Assembly: GCA_020845695.1 (NCBI GenBank)
Contig: JADLFG010000015.1
Span: 124,001-188,000, forward strand
DNA from: Thermoleophilia bacterium
GTDB taxonomy: Bacteria; Actinomycetota; Thermoleophilia; Gaiellales; Gaiellaceae
DNA: 64,000 nucleotides
Direction of reading: 5' to 3'
The translations under genes and the position numbers were made by a program. Of this stretch, positions 24,516 to 33,208 are shown one piece after another (the stretch's first letter is position 1; each line of letters begins with the position of its first letter). Under the pieces are notes generated by a model. The model saw nothing but the letters and a program-made list of their open reading frames with translations, was not told where the DNA came from and ran no database searches.

Positions 24516-27500
24516 TCAGCGCCCGAAGCTGTGCGCCCCGGGGAGCGACGAGCGCAGCTCGGACGCGCCCGCAGCGTCCCTGGCGAGGGGAGCCAGCGAG
24601 GCGAGCTCCGCGCAGACGATGTTGCGGTTGCGCCCGTTCAACTCGAAGCGGCCGCGGGCGAGCACGAGCGGCTCACCGCGAATCACCGCCCGGTAGCGGT
24701 CGTAGACGGGCGGCGGAACGACGAGATTGACCTGACCGTGCTCGTCCTCGAGCAGCATGAACACGACCCCCCGCGCCGTCGCCGGCCGCTGCCGCGCGAC
24801 GACGAGCCCGGCGACCGCCACCCGCTCCCCGTCCTCGCAGCCCGCGAGCTCGCGGCTCGACAGCGTCCCGGCCGGCAGGCGGGATCGCAGGAGCGCGAGC
24901 GGGTGCTGGCCGACGGAGAGCGCGGTCGTGCGGTAGTCGGCTAACACCAGCTCCCACGCGGTCTCCGCCGGCAACTTGGGCGTTGCCGACGTCGGCCCGA
25001 GCGGGAGCACGAGTTGGCGCTCCGCCCCGCCCGAGCCCGCGCTCGGCGGCCGCGAAGCGAGCCCGAGCTGCCAGAGCAGCCGCCGCCGCGACCCGCCGAG
25101 CCCCGCGCAGGCCCCGGAGAGGACGAGCGCCTCGAGCGCCGGCCGCTCGAGCGGCGCCCGTCGCGCCAGATCGGCGACGTCGCGAAACGGCCCGCCCGCC
25201 ATCCGCTCGGCGACCAGCTCGCGCGCCGGCCGCTCGCCGAGCCCGCGCACGAACCCCAGCCCGACCCTGACGCAGCCGCCCTCGAGCGTGCAGACGGCCT
25301 CGCTCACGTTCACGTCGGGGCCGCGCACCTCGAGCCCGCGCCGCTCCGCATCCCGGACGAGGCTCGCGGGCGGGTAGAAGCCCATCGGCTGGGCGTTCAG
25401 GAGCGCGCACAGGAGCTCGGCCGGGTAGTGGCGGCGAAGCCACGCCGACTGGTAGGCGAGCAGCGCGAAGGCGGCCGCGTGCGACTTCGGAAACCCGAAC
25501 GAGGCGAAGCCGAGCAGCCTCTCGAACACCAGCTCGGCGGTCTCGCGAGCGACGCCGCGCGCCAACGCCCCGTCCCGGAAGCGCTGGCGGTACGCCTCGA
25601 TCGCGTCGCGGCTGCGCCGGCGGCTCATCGCGCGCCTGAGCCCCTCCGCCTCCCCCACCGTAAAGCCCGCGAGCGCGACCGCCACGTCCAGCACCTGCTC
25701 CTGGAAGACGACGACGCCGAGCGTCTCCCGCAGCGGCCCTTCGAGCAGCGGGTGGTCGTACGGCGGCACGTAGCACGGATCGGCCCGCAGGCGCTGGCGC
25801 CGCTCAACGTACGGGTGCACCGCCCCGCCCTGGATCGGCCCGGGCCGCACGAGCGCGACCTCGACGGTGAGATCGTCGAGGCTCTCCGGCAGCGTACGGA
25901 CGAGCATCTGCATCTGCGCCCGGCTCTCGATCTGGAAGACGCCGACGGTGTCGGCCGCCTGGATCTCCCGGTAGACCTCGCGGTCGTCGAGCGGGATACG
26001 CGAGAGGTCGATCGGCTCCCCCCGGCGTCGCGCGATCGTCTCCACGCACTCCTCGACGGCGGAGAGCATGCCGAGCCCGAGCAGGTCGATCTTGAGGAAG
26101 CCCGCGTCGGCGCAGGAGTCCTTGTCCCACTGGCAGAGCTGCCTGCCCGCCATCGCCGCCGGCACCACCGGGACGAGCTCGACGAGCGGGCGGCTCGAGA
26201 TCACCATCCCACCGGGATGCTGGGAGATGTGGCGCGGCAGGCCCGCGATCTCCGCGCACAGCTCCGGCAGGGCCCGCCAGCGGGGCGAGCGGAGCCTCTC
26301 GCGTGCGCCGGGAAGCAGCTCGAGCTCCCGGCCGACCTCGCGGGCGTCCCAGCCCTCGGACACGCGCGCGAGTCGCTCCAGCTCGACCCCCGGCAGGCCG
26401 AGCGCCTTGCCGACCTCCCGGATCGCACCGCGCCCCCGGTAGGTGGCGAAGCTCGCGACGAGCGCGGCGTGCTCCCGGCCGTAGCGCTCGATCACCGCGG
26501 GGATCAGCCGCTCGCGAATGTCGCGGGGGAAGTCGAGATCGATGTCTGGCACCGAGACGAGCTCGCGATTGAGGAAGCGCCCGAGCGAGAGCCCGGCTCC
26601 GATCGGATCGACGTGCGAGAGGCCGGTCAGGTAGCAGACGATCGAGCCGACCGAGCTGCCGCGACCGCGACCCGGCGGCAGCGCGTGCCGCGGCGAGCCC
26701 GCCCCGCGCACCTCGGCCGCGACCCGCCGCGCCAGCTCGAGCACGTCGTGGTGGAGGAGGAAGAAGCCGGAGAGCCGAAGCTCGGCGATCAGCGCGAGCT
26801 CCTCCTCGAGCCGCGCCACCGCCCGCTCACGGTGAGAGAAGCCCCCGTAGCGGCGGGCGAGCTCCTCCCGGCAGAGCCGCGCCAGCCGGGTGTCCGCCGG
26901 GTCGCCCTCCCCGGAAAAGTCCGGGTAGCGGTAGCCGAGCTCGCACGTCAGGTCGAACTCGAGCCGCTCCGCCAGCTCCACGGTCGCGCGCACCGCGTCC
27001 GGGTCGTCGGGAAAGCGCGCCGCCGCCTCTGCCGGCGGGACGAGCACGAACCGGTCGTTGCCGCGCCGCTCGCGCTCGCAACCGTCTAATGGCACGCCGC
27101 AGCGGATCGCGACGAGGACGTCCTGGAGGCGGGCGCGACGCGGGTGGTGCGCGTGGACGTTCCCGGTCGCGACCGTCCGTACGCCGAGCGCCGCCGCCAG
27201 GTCGCGCAGCGCGGCGTTTCGCCTCGCGTCACCGCGCAGGTACGGCCGCTGCAGCTCGACGTAGAAGCGCTCCCGGCCGAACGCGCGGGCAAGCCGGGCG
27301 GCCGCGTTCGGGTCGCGTGCGGCGAGCCCGCTGCTCGCGCAGCCCGACAGGCAGACGAGCCCCTCGCGGAGCTCCCCGAGCAGGGCGGGGTCGAGCGCCG
27401 GCCGCAGGCGGTCACCCCCGTGCGCGGCCGTCAGCAGCCGGCACAGATTCGCGTAGCCGCGCTGCGACTCGCAGAGGAGCGTCACGTGCGCTCCGCCCGC

Positions 27501-27707
27501 GAGCGTGACCTCGGCACCCGTGAGCGGGCGCACCCCGAGCGCCTTCGCGGCGTGGGCGTGCTCGAGCGAGCCGTGGAGGCCGTCGTGGTCCGTGAGCGCG
27601 AGCGCCCCGTAGCCGAGCTCGGCAGCGCGCGCAACCAGCTCCTCGGGCAGCGAGGCCCCGTCGAGGAACGAGTACGCCGAGTGACAGTGCAGCTCGACGT
27701 AAATCAT
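24516..27707 (-). CDS. dnaE2: Error-prone DNA polymerase III alpha subunit DnaE2
   Basis: A 1063-residue C-family polymerase. The N-terminal PHP domain starts VELHCHSAYSFLDGAS. The catalytic Asp residues are in PDIDLDFPRDIRERL near residue 390, and a helix-hairpin-helix/OB-fold region closes the protein (VAGLVVARQRPATARG). Length, OB fold and pairing with ImuB fit DnaE2, the mutagenic translesion polymerase, rather than replicative DnaE. Two LexA boxes lie immediately upstream of the ATG, so it should be SOS-induced. Confidence 0.95.
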   Translation of the reverse strand: MIYVELHCHSAYSFLDGASLPEELVARAAELGYGALALTDHDGLHGSLEHAHAAKALGVRPLTGAEVTLAGGAHVTLLCESQRGYANLCRLLTAAHGGDRLRPALDPALLGELREGLVCLSGCASSGLAARDPNAAARLARAFGRERFYVELQRPYLRGDARRNAALRDLAAALGVRTVATGNVHAHHPRRARLQDVLVAIRCGVPLDGCERERRGNDRFVLVPPAEAAARFPDDPDAVRATVELAERLEFDLTCELGYRYPDFSGEGDPADTRLARLCREELARRYGGFSHRERAVARLEEELALIAELRLSGFFLLHHDVLELARRVAAEVRGAGSPRHALPPGRGRGSSVGSIVCYLTGLSHVDPIGAGLSLGRFLNRELVSVPDIDLDFPRDIRERLIPAVIERYGREHAALVASFATYRGRGAIREVGKALGLPGVELERLARVSEGWDAREVGRELELLPGARERLRSPRWRALPELCAEIAGLPRHISQHPGGMVISSRPLVELVPVVPAAMAGRQLCQWDKDSCADAGFLKIDLLGLGMLSAVEECVETIARRRGEPIDLSRIPLDDREVYREIQAADTVGVFQIESRAQMQMLVRTLPESLDDLTVEVALVRPGPIQGGAVHPYVERRQRLRADPCYVPPYDHPLLEGPLRETLGVVVFQEQVLDVAVALAGFTVGEAEGLRRAMSRRRSRDAIEAYRQRFRDGALARGVARETAELVFERLLGFASFGFPKSHAAAFALLAYQSAWLRRHYPAELLCALLNAQPMGFYPPASLVRDAERRGLEVRGPDVNVSEAVCTLEGGCVRVGLGFVRGLGERPARELVAERMAGGPFRDVADLARRAPLERPALEALVLSGACAGLGGSRRRLLWQLGLASRPPSAGSGGAERQLVLPLGPTSATPKLPAETAWELVLADYRTTALSVGQHPLALLRSRLPAGTLSSRELAGCEDGERVAVAGLVVARQRPATARGVVFMLLEDEHGQVNLVVPPPVYDRYRAVIRGEPLVLARGRFELNGRNRNIVCAELASLAPLARDAAGASELRSSLPGAHSFGR

Positions 27708-27709
27708 AC

Positions 27710-27738
27710 GAACACACGTTCTATCCGAACGCGTGTTC
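27710..27738 (-). promoter_or_regulatory. Two tandem LexA (SOS) boxes upstream of dnaE2
   Basis: GAACACACGTTC at 27710-27721 and GAACGCGTGTTC at 27727-27738 both match the Gram-positive/actinobacterial LexA consensus GAAC-N4-GTTC. Their centres are 17 bp apart and the nearer box ends two bases before the dnaE2 ATG. The same double arrangement precedes imuB at 30847-30875. Confidence 0.9.
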
Positions 27739-27743
27739 CCTCG

Positions 27744-29390
27744 TCAAGGCGCCCGGGTCAGACTCGGTAGCACCGTGCGGGGAAAGCCCGCGTAGGCGAT
27801 CTCGTCGAAGCGGACCTCCGCCCCGCCGTCCGCGAACGTCTCGACGAACACGCCGAAGGCACCGCCCTCCGGGAGGCCTCCCTCGACCGAGACCGTGTCC
27901 ACCCAGCGCCCGTCGACCACGAGCGTGATTCCCCAGCTTCGGCACTCCCCCTCGATCCGGTAGCTCGCCGCCCGCGCCTCGATCTCCTCCGAGGGGGCCC
28001 ATTGCCCGTCCCCGGTCAGGATCGTCGTCTCCCCGCCGCGGCGCTCGCTGATCGCGTAGGTGCCGTCCGAGCCGATCCCGGCGGCGAAGTGGTTGTCGAT
28101 ATCCCGGTAGGCGCACAGGAACCCGAAGCCCGCATCGCTCGCCTCGCCCGTGTCGCGGACGTCGAGGCGGACCGCCGCCCGATCGGGAATCGAGCTCGGC
28201 GCCGCCGACGTCGCCAGCCAGCTCGGCTCGCCGGCCCGGATGATCAAGCTCCCCTCCTCGTACAGGGCCGAGCTCGCCTCGCCGGAGAACTGCTCCCAGC
28301 CCGAAGCGGGGTCGTCGAAGGACTCGGACGCGTACGTCCGCAGCCCGCCCGCGGGCTCGAGCGCCCACACCGGGTCGGTGTCCATCGCCGGGTCGTCGGT
28401 CAACCGCGTCTGCCCGCTCCCGTCCGCGCTCATCAGGTAGATCTCGGAGTTGCCGTCGCGCTCGCTCGTGAAAGCGATCGTCGCCCCGTCAGGCGACCAC
28501 TCGGGCCCGCGATCGTCCCCGGGCGACCGGGTCAGGTTGACAGGCTCGCCGCCGCTCGCCGGTACGACGCAGATCTCGCCACCGCCGCCAACCTCCTCGG
28601 CGGTGCAGTCGTAGGCGATCCAGACGCCGTCCGGCGACCAGTCGGCGCTCGTCTCCGAGAGCGCCGAGACCGCCACCTCCGCCAGCGCGCGAGCGCCCGA
28701 CCCGTCGAGACCCATCGTGCCGAGGACCCGTGAGAAGCCGGAGACCCGCTCGAAGAACGCGAGCGTCCGGCCGTCGGGCGACCACGTCGGGCCGAACACC
28801 GAGCCCTCGGCCACGAGCCGCTCCACGCTCCCGTCCGGGGCCGCGACCGAGAGGCCCTCGTCACCGGCGACGAACGCGATCAGCGATCCGTCCGGCGACC
28901 ACGCTGGCGCATAGAAGCCGGCGCCCGTTCGCCACACGTTGCTGAGAGCGTAACGATCCGTCCCCGGAACGAGGATCTCGATCCCGTCCTGGCTGTGCCA
29001 CGCGATCCGGCCGTCGGGGGTCGACGCGTCAGGCTGGACGTCGTCCCCCGTGCTGAGGGTCAGCTGCTCCTGGCCGGATCCGTCCAGGCCCATCCGGAAG
29101 AGCTCGAAATCGCCGTCCCGGTCGCTTGCGAACACGAGCACCGGCTCGCCGGACGGCGCCTCCTCGGGCGCCGTCTCCTCGGGCGCCGTCTCGCCGGGAG
29201 CATCCGGGCTCGGAGCCCCGGTCGAGACCCCCGCGGACGGCTCCGACTCGGACTCGTGCGTCGCCCCGGCAGCCGTCAGCGCCTGCGCCTGCGTCGGCGA
29301 GCCCACCGGATCGCCGCCGCCGCAGCCGGAGGTACCCGCGGCCAGGGCGAGACCGCAAGCGAGCGTGACGCGCCACGCCCGGTGGCTCAC
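27744..29390 (-). CDS. PD40/TolB-like lipoprotein with C-terminal LamG-like domain
   Basis: A 548-residue lipoprotein. The signal peptide ends in the lipobox LAAGTSGC, followed by a Ser/Glu/Pro-rich linker with two ETAPEE units. Six or so PD40 beta-propeller repeats follow (SPDGRIAW/WSPDGSLIAF/WSPDGRTLAFF types). The last 190 residues form a beta-rich LamG/concanavalin-like domain (AGFG-CAYRD, DGQW). This C-terminal domain is homologous to that of the FHA protein at 40860-41957, and the PD40 part to that at 34697-36229. GTG 29390 is chosen for the signal peptide. It separates dnaE2 from imuB. Confidence 0.82.
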   Translation of the reverse strand: MSHRAWRVTLACGLALAAGTSGCGGGDPVGSPTQAQALTAAGATHESESEPSAGVSTGAPSPDAPGETAPEETAPEEAPSGEPVLVFASDRDGDFELFRMGLDGSGQEQLTLSTGDDVQPDASTPDGRIAWHSQDGIEILVPGTDRYALSNVWRTGAGFYAPAWSPDGSLIAFVAGDEGLSVAAPDGSVERLVAEGSVFGPTWSPDGRTLAFFERVSGFSRVLGTMGLDGSGARALAEVAVSALSETSADWSPDGVWIAYDCTAEEVGGGGEICVVPASGGEPVNLTRSPGDDRGPEWSPDGATIAFTSERDGNSEIYLMSADGSGQTRLTDDPAMDTDPVWALEPAGGLRTYASESFDDPASGWEQFSGEASSALYEEGSLIIRAGEPSWLATSAAPSSIPDRAAVRLDVRDTGEASDAGFGFLCAYRDIDNHFAAGIGSDGTYAISERRGGETTILTGDGQWAPSEEIEARAASYRIEGECRSWGITLVVDGRWVDTVSVEGGLPEGGAFGVFVETFADGGAEVRFDEIAYAGFPRTVLPSLTRAP

Positions 29391-29439
29391 GGGGACGATT
29401 ATTCGCCCGCAGGCGTGGCGCGTCAACACCGCCGGCCCG

Positions 29440-29646
29440 TCACGCCCGCTGGCGAAGCCACCGGCCCGAGATCTCGTCGAGGAAGACGACGACGTTCTCG
29501 CCGGTCTCGAGCACGACCTCGAAGTAGCGCCGCCGCACGGGCTTGCCCGTCCACCAGCGCTCGGCCACGAGCCACTCCTCCCGCACGTGCGCCACGGCGA
29601 CCGGCCCGACCCGCTCCGGCGTCCCGCCGGGGGCGACGACGGCCAC
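29440..29646 (-). CDS. DUF6504-like small protein, downstream of imuB
   Basis: A 68-residue protein with PERVGPVAVAHVREEWLVAERWW and YFEVVLETGENVVVFLDEISGRW. This resembles the DUF6504 family, which is found next to or fused to imuB in actinobacteria and may help the ImuB complex (inference). No ATG is available; GTG 29646 is used, 14 bases after the imuB stop. The open frame continues upstream into imuB, so a former fusion is possible. Confidence 0.65.
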   Translation of the reverse strand: MAVVAPGGTPERVGPVAVAHVREEWLVAERWWTGKPVRRRYFEVVLETGENVVVFLDEISGRWLRQRA

Positions 29647-29660
29647 CGGCCGCGGCTCGT

Positions 29661-30845
29661 TCAGTCGTCGCGCGGGACGAGGACGGCTCTCGCCTCCGGG
29701 ATCCGCGACCACGGCGCGACCTCCACGACGGTGCCGACGGCGTCGATTCCCGCCGCCGCCCTGACCTGGCGCAGACCCTCGCGCAGGAGTTCCCGCAGCC
29801 GCCCGCCCTCCGGACGGACGAGCTCCTCCTGGGTCCCCGCCGCTCCCGCAAGAGCGCCGAGCGCGAGCCGCAACTCGATCGCCGGCCCCGGCAGCTCCGC
29901 GAGCTTCGGCGCGAGCGCCACCACGAGTCGAGCCCGCTCGGCCGTCGGCTCGCGCAGCGTCACCGCCCGCCGCCACGAGCCGCCCGCGATCAGGCGGGCC
30001 GAGAGCACGAGCCGGCGAGGCGCCCGGCCCGCCCGTTCCGGTCGCGCGAGCAGCCGGTCGAGCAGCGCGGCAAGGCCCCGCTCGAGCGTAACCGCGTTCG
30101 CGACCGCCTCCGGGAACGCGAGCGCCTCCGCGATCTCCTCCACCGGCCGCCGCGGCGTCACCGATCGCCCGTCCTCGCCGCGGGCGAGGCGCCAGGCGTC
30201 CTCGCCGTCCGAGCCGAGGCGATCCGCGACCGCCGGTCCGGGCAGGCGTGCCAGCTCCCCGAGCCGGCGCAGGCCGAGGTCGGCGAGCTCCTTGCGACGC
30301 TCCGGCGAGAGGGGGAGAACGTCGAGCGGCAGCGGCTCGAGAAACAGCGCCTCCTCCCCGTCGTCGACGACGAGCGCCCGTCCCGGCGGGGCGACGCTCG
30401 CGGCGGCGAGCGCGGCGAAGCGGCGGGCGGCGGCGCCGACGCGGGGCTCCCACTCCGGCCCGGCCGCGTCGAGCGCCCGTCGCAGCGCCGCGCGAAGCCC
30501 GCCCGCGAGCCGCTCCACCCCCGCCGTCTCGAAGTAGGCGCAGCCCGGCTGAGCCGGCTCGACCGCGAGACCGGCCGCCTCGAGCCGCCGCAGCAGCCGC
30601 TCCCACTCCTGCTCCGCCGCCGCGGGGTCCCGCTCGACGAGCGCGAGCTCCGGGCAGGTGGCGAGCGCCTCGCCGAGGCGCATCCCCGGCCGAACGCCAG
30701 CCCGCCGCGCCGCCTCCGTGCACGGCCCGACGAGGTCGCGCTCGCCCGGCGCCGGCCCGAGCGCCGCCGCCCTGCCCGCGAGCTCCGGGCGGGCCCGCAG
30801 CGCGGCGCGGAGTCCGAACGCGTCGATCGTCAGACACCCGATCAT
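29661..30845 (-). CDS. imuB: ImuB, Y-family polymerase-like mutasome subunit
   Basis: A 394-residue protein starting MIGCLTIDAFGLRAALRAR. It has the Y-family fold (palm, helix-hairpin-helix ELADLGLRRLGELARLP, little finger). The acidic active-site residues of true Y polymerases are not evident, as in other ImuB proteins, which bridge DnaE2 and the beta clamp. An upstream in-frame ATG at 30854 lies inside the LexA box, so ATG 30845 is preferred; this gives the same box-to-start distance as dnaE2. No imuA gene is visible. Confidence 0.85.
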   Translation of the reverse strand: MIGCLTIDAFGLRAALRARPELAGRAAALGPAPGERDLVGPCTEAARRAGVRPGMRLGEALATCPELALVERDPAAAEQEWERLLRRLEAAGLAVEPAQPGCAYFETAGVERLAGGLRAALRRALDAAGPEWEPRVGAAARRFAALAAASVAPPGRALVVDDGEEALFLEPLPLDVLPLSPERRKELADLGLRRLGELARLPGPAVADRLGSDGEDAWRLARGEDGRSVTPRRPVEEIAEALAFPEAVANAVTLERGLAALLDRLLARPERAGRAPRRLVLSARLIAGGSWRRAVTLREPTAERARLVVALAPKLAELPGPAIELRLALGALAGAAGTQEELVRPEGGRLRELLREGLRQVRAAAGIDAVGTVVEVAPWSRIPEARAVLVPRDD

Positions 30846-30846
30846 G

Positions 30847-30875
30847 GAACACATGTTCTACACGAACGCACGTTC
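30847..30875 (-). promoter_or_regulatory. Two tandem LexA (SOS) boxes upstream of imuB
   Basis: GAACACATGTTC at 30847-30858 and GAACGCACGTTC at 30864-30875 match GAAC-N4-GTTC, with centres 17 bp apart. The nearer box ends one base before the preferred imuB ATG. The rest of the gap to 30990 shows nothing further. Confidence 0.9.
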
Positions 30876-30990
30876 TCCTGTCAAGGTCCCGCTCCCGAGC
30901 CCGTCGATTCGCGCAACCGCAGCCCCGGAAAGACGCAACGCGTCCTCCCCCGCCGACCAGCTCGCCCCCGAGATCTCGACGGACTGCCGG

Positions 30991-31548
30991 CTAGAGCCGG
31001 GCGCGAGCGGCCGCCTCGCACGAGCAGCCGTCCCACACGAGCAGCCAGCCGGAGTCCGGTGCCCGATCCTTGCAGGCGGTGGCGCAGGAGCCGGAGTCGC
31101 GGTAGCGGCTCGTCGCCACCACCTGGAGGTCGGCGCCCGCGGTTCCCACCGCGTCGGTGGGGACGGTGAACGAGACCGCCTGGCTGCTCGGGCGCTCGAC
31201 GGGCAGCGGCTCGTAGCTGTTGCCCCGGCCCGACAGGAGCAGCACCAGCACGCCGCTCGACTTGATGATCCGCCCGCGGTAATCCCAGGCACCGTCGAGA
31301 TCGGAGTCGAAGAGGATGGCGAGGCGGTTCTGGCCGGAGGCGAGAACATCGGTCGACCAGGAGCCCCAGGTCTTGACCGTGACCGTCACCGAGCTCGCGG
31401 TGTCGGTCACGACGACCTTGCGCACGTCGAGCTTGCCCGCCGTGTCGTCGGGGTCGGTAGCGGTCACCGCCGCGGCCGGGGAGACGGCCGCGAGAGCGAC
31501 CACGGCACCGAGCCCGAGGGCCCGGAGAAGGCGCTGGCGCACGATCAC
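30991..31548 (-). CDS. Secreted protein of unknown function
   Basis: A 185-residue protein with an N-terminal signal peptide (hydrophobic core LGLGAVVALAAVSPAAA) and a beta-rich body. DPDDTAGKLDVRKV and LFDSDLDGAWDYRG are acidic loops that may bind calcium (inference). The C-terminal part has four closely spaced Cys (SCATAC, GCSCEA) and may be disulfide-bonded. The GTG start overlaps the comB stop as GTGA, so the two genes are coupled. Confidence 0.72.
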   Translation of the reverse strand: MIVRQRLLRALGLGAVVALAAVSPAAAVTATDPDDTAGKLDVRKVVVTDTASSVTVTVKTWGSWSTDVLASGQNRLAILFDSDLDGAWDYRGRIIKSSGVLVLLLSGRGNSYEPLPVERPSSQAVSFTVPTDAVGTAGADLQVVATSRYRDSGSCATACKDRAPDSGWLLVWDGCSCEAAARARL

Positions 31549-32237
31549 ACCGTAGCGACCTCGACGGACGAATCCCGGATCTCGACGACCCGTGGCACGA
31601 CGTCGAGGACGCTCTCGCGCGCGCAGAAGGCGATGTCGCTCGCGAGCCCGGCCGCGAGCAGGTTGCGGGCGCTCTGGCTCGCGCCCAGACCCTCCTCCGC
31701 GCTCGCGAACGACCGGCGCAGCCGCACCGCCGCCGCGGCCGCGTCGGTCGGCTCGCCGCCGAGCTCCTCGACGATCCGCCCGGCGCAGTAGGCGTCGTCG
31801 AGCGCGAACGCGCCGAGCACGCCGGCGCAGACGACGGCCACGTCCTCGCCGCTCTCGCGGGCGGCCGTGGCGACCGCCTCCAGGTTGAGGAGGCTGCCCG
31901 CGAGCACCAGCGAGCACGCCCCGGCCGCCGTGACGAGCGCCCGGGTGCCGTTCGTCGTCGTCAGGATCACCGTCCCGTCGCCCGGGCCGGTGAACTCCTG
32001 CGGCGAGTTGCCGCGGTCGAAGCCGGGGATCCGCACGCACTTGCGCTCCCCGGCGAGCAGGCCGCCCTCCACCAGTGCGAGCGCCTTCGCGTCCTCCACC
32101 TCCGCGCACGAGAGCACCCGGGGGTGGCCGGCCGCCAGCGCCTGGGCGATCGTGGACGTCGCCCGCAGGACGTCGACGACGATCGCGGTCGGAGCCGCGA
32201 CGGTCTCGGCGGGCGTGAAGGCGACGTGGACGCGCAC
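31545..32237 (-). CDS. comB: ComB-family 2-phosphosulfolactate phosphatase
   Basis: A 230-residue protein with the ComB motifs AIVVDVLRATSTIAQAL, SPQEF, ILTTTNGTRAL and DDAYCAGRIVEEL. The family dephosphorylates 2-phosphosulfolactate in methanogen coenzyme M synthesis, but it is widespread in bacteria that lack that pathway, where the role is unsettled. No ComA or ComC gene is nearby. The start lies about 50 bases from the divergent rhomboid gene. Confidence 0.85.
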   Translation of the reverse strand: MRVHVAFTPAETVAAPTAIVVDVLRATSTIAQALAAGHPRVLSCAEVEDAKALALVEGGLLAGERKCVRIPGFDRGNSPQEFTGPGDGTVILTTTNGTRALVTAAGACSLVLAGSLLNLEAVATAARESGEDVAVVCAGVLGAFALDDAYCAGRIVEELGGEPTDAAAAAVRLRRSFASAEEGLGASQSARNLLAAGLASDIAFCARESVLDVVPRVVEIRDSSVEVATV

Positions 32238-32289
32238 CGGGCGGGATCCTACTGGCGCGCCCCGCCCGACCCGCGACTACGATGCGGGC

Positions 32290-33150
32290 GTGCCGGAGGC
32301 GACGGAGCTGACGACGGTCTGCTACCGCCACCCGCGCGTCGAGACCGCCGTTCGCTGCTCGGAGTGCGGCCGGCCGATCTGCACCGACTGCATGGTCTTC
32401 GGGCCGGTCGGGATCCGCTGCCCCGACTGCTCGGGACGATCGACGGGGGCGCGGCAGGCCGCGCGAACGGTGCGCACCGCGAGCGAGCGGGTACCCCCCG
32501 GAGCCGTCACGATCGGCCTCGGAGCCGTCAGCGTCGGCGTGTTCGTGGCGATGATCGGCTCCGGGTCGGGCTGGCGGGAGCTCTCCGGGCCGATCTTCGA
32601 GCGGGGAGCGCTCTACGGCCCGTACGTCGCCGACGGCGAGTGGTGGCGGATCATCACGGGCGCCTTCCTCCACTCCGGACCGATCCACCTGCTCTTCAAC
32701 ATGCTCGCGCTCTGGTGGTTCGGCCGCTCGCTCGAGCACCTGCTCGGCCCCGGGCGCTACCTCGGCGTCTACCTCGCCTCAGCGCTCGCGGGCTCGGCCG
32801 GGGCGCTCCTGCTCGCCCCGACGACGCCGACCGTCGGGGCCTCGGGCGCGGTGTTCGGGATCCTGGGCGCCGGGCTCGTGCTCGAGCGCAACCGGGTCTA
32901 CGTGTTCGGCGGCAGCGCGATGGCGATCGTCGTCATCAACCTGGTCTTGACGTTCTCGATCTCGGGGATCTCGATCGGCGGCCACCTCGGCGGCCTCGCG
33001 GGCGGCATCGCCTCGATGCTGCTCCTGCGCCGCTTCGGGCGCAGCGCCCCGCTCCTCAGCCGGGACGGCCTGCCGGCCCTGGCCGCGCTCGCCGGCGTCG
33101 CGCTGGTGAGCGTCGCGATCGCGTACGCGCGTGTCCGCGGCCTCGCCTGA
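32290..33150 (+). CDS. Rhomboid-family intramembrane serine protease with N-terminal zinc finger
   Basis: A 286-residue protein. Residues 10-48 contain a B-box-like Cys cluster (CSECGRPICTDCMV, CPDCSG). Six or seven membrane helices follow, with the catalytic Ser185 in GASGAVFGI and His232 in GGHLGGLAGG; the helix-2 HLLFN motif is also present. Rhomboids cleave substrates within the membrane. It is followed 58 bases later by the FHA-protease gene, a possible functional partner (inference). The start is GTG 32290. Confidence 0.92.
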   Translation: MPEATELTTVCYRHPRVETAVRCSECGRPICTDCMVFGPVGIRCPDCSGRSTGARQAARTVRTASERVPPGAVTIGLGAVSVGVFVAMIGSGSGWRELSGPIFERGALYGPYVADGEWWRIITGAFLHSGPIHLLFNMLALWWFGRSLEHLLGPGRYLGVYLASALAGSAGALLLAPTTPTVGASGAVFGILGAGLVLERNRVYVFGGSAMAIVVINLVLTFSISGISIGGHLGGLAGGIASMLLLRRFGRSAPLLSRDGLPALAALAGVALVSVAIAYARVRGLA

Positions 33151-33208
33151 CGGCGGCCGCGGGGCGTAGAATCGGCGCCGCCGACCACGCTGCCGAAGGA
33201 GGCTTCGC

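Noticed and set aside
25014..27089. A 691-codon plus-strand open frame
   Set aside because: Antisense to dnaE2; no domain or motif, and biased composition.
30846..30854. imuB start at ATG 30854
   Set aside because: It lies inside the LexA box and adds three residues absent from the family N-terminus; ATG 30845 gives the same spacing as dnaE2.
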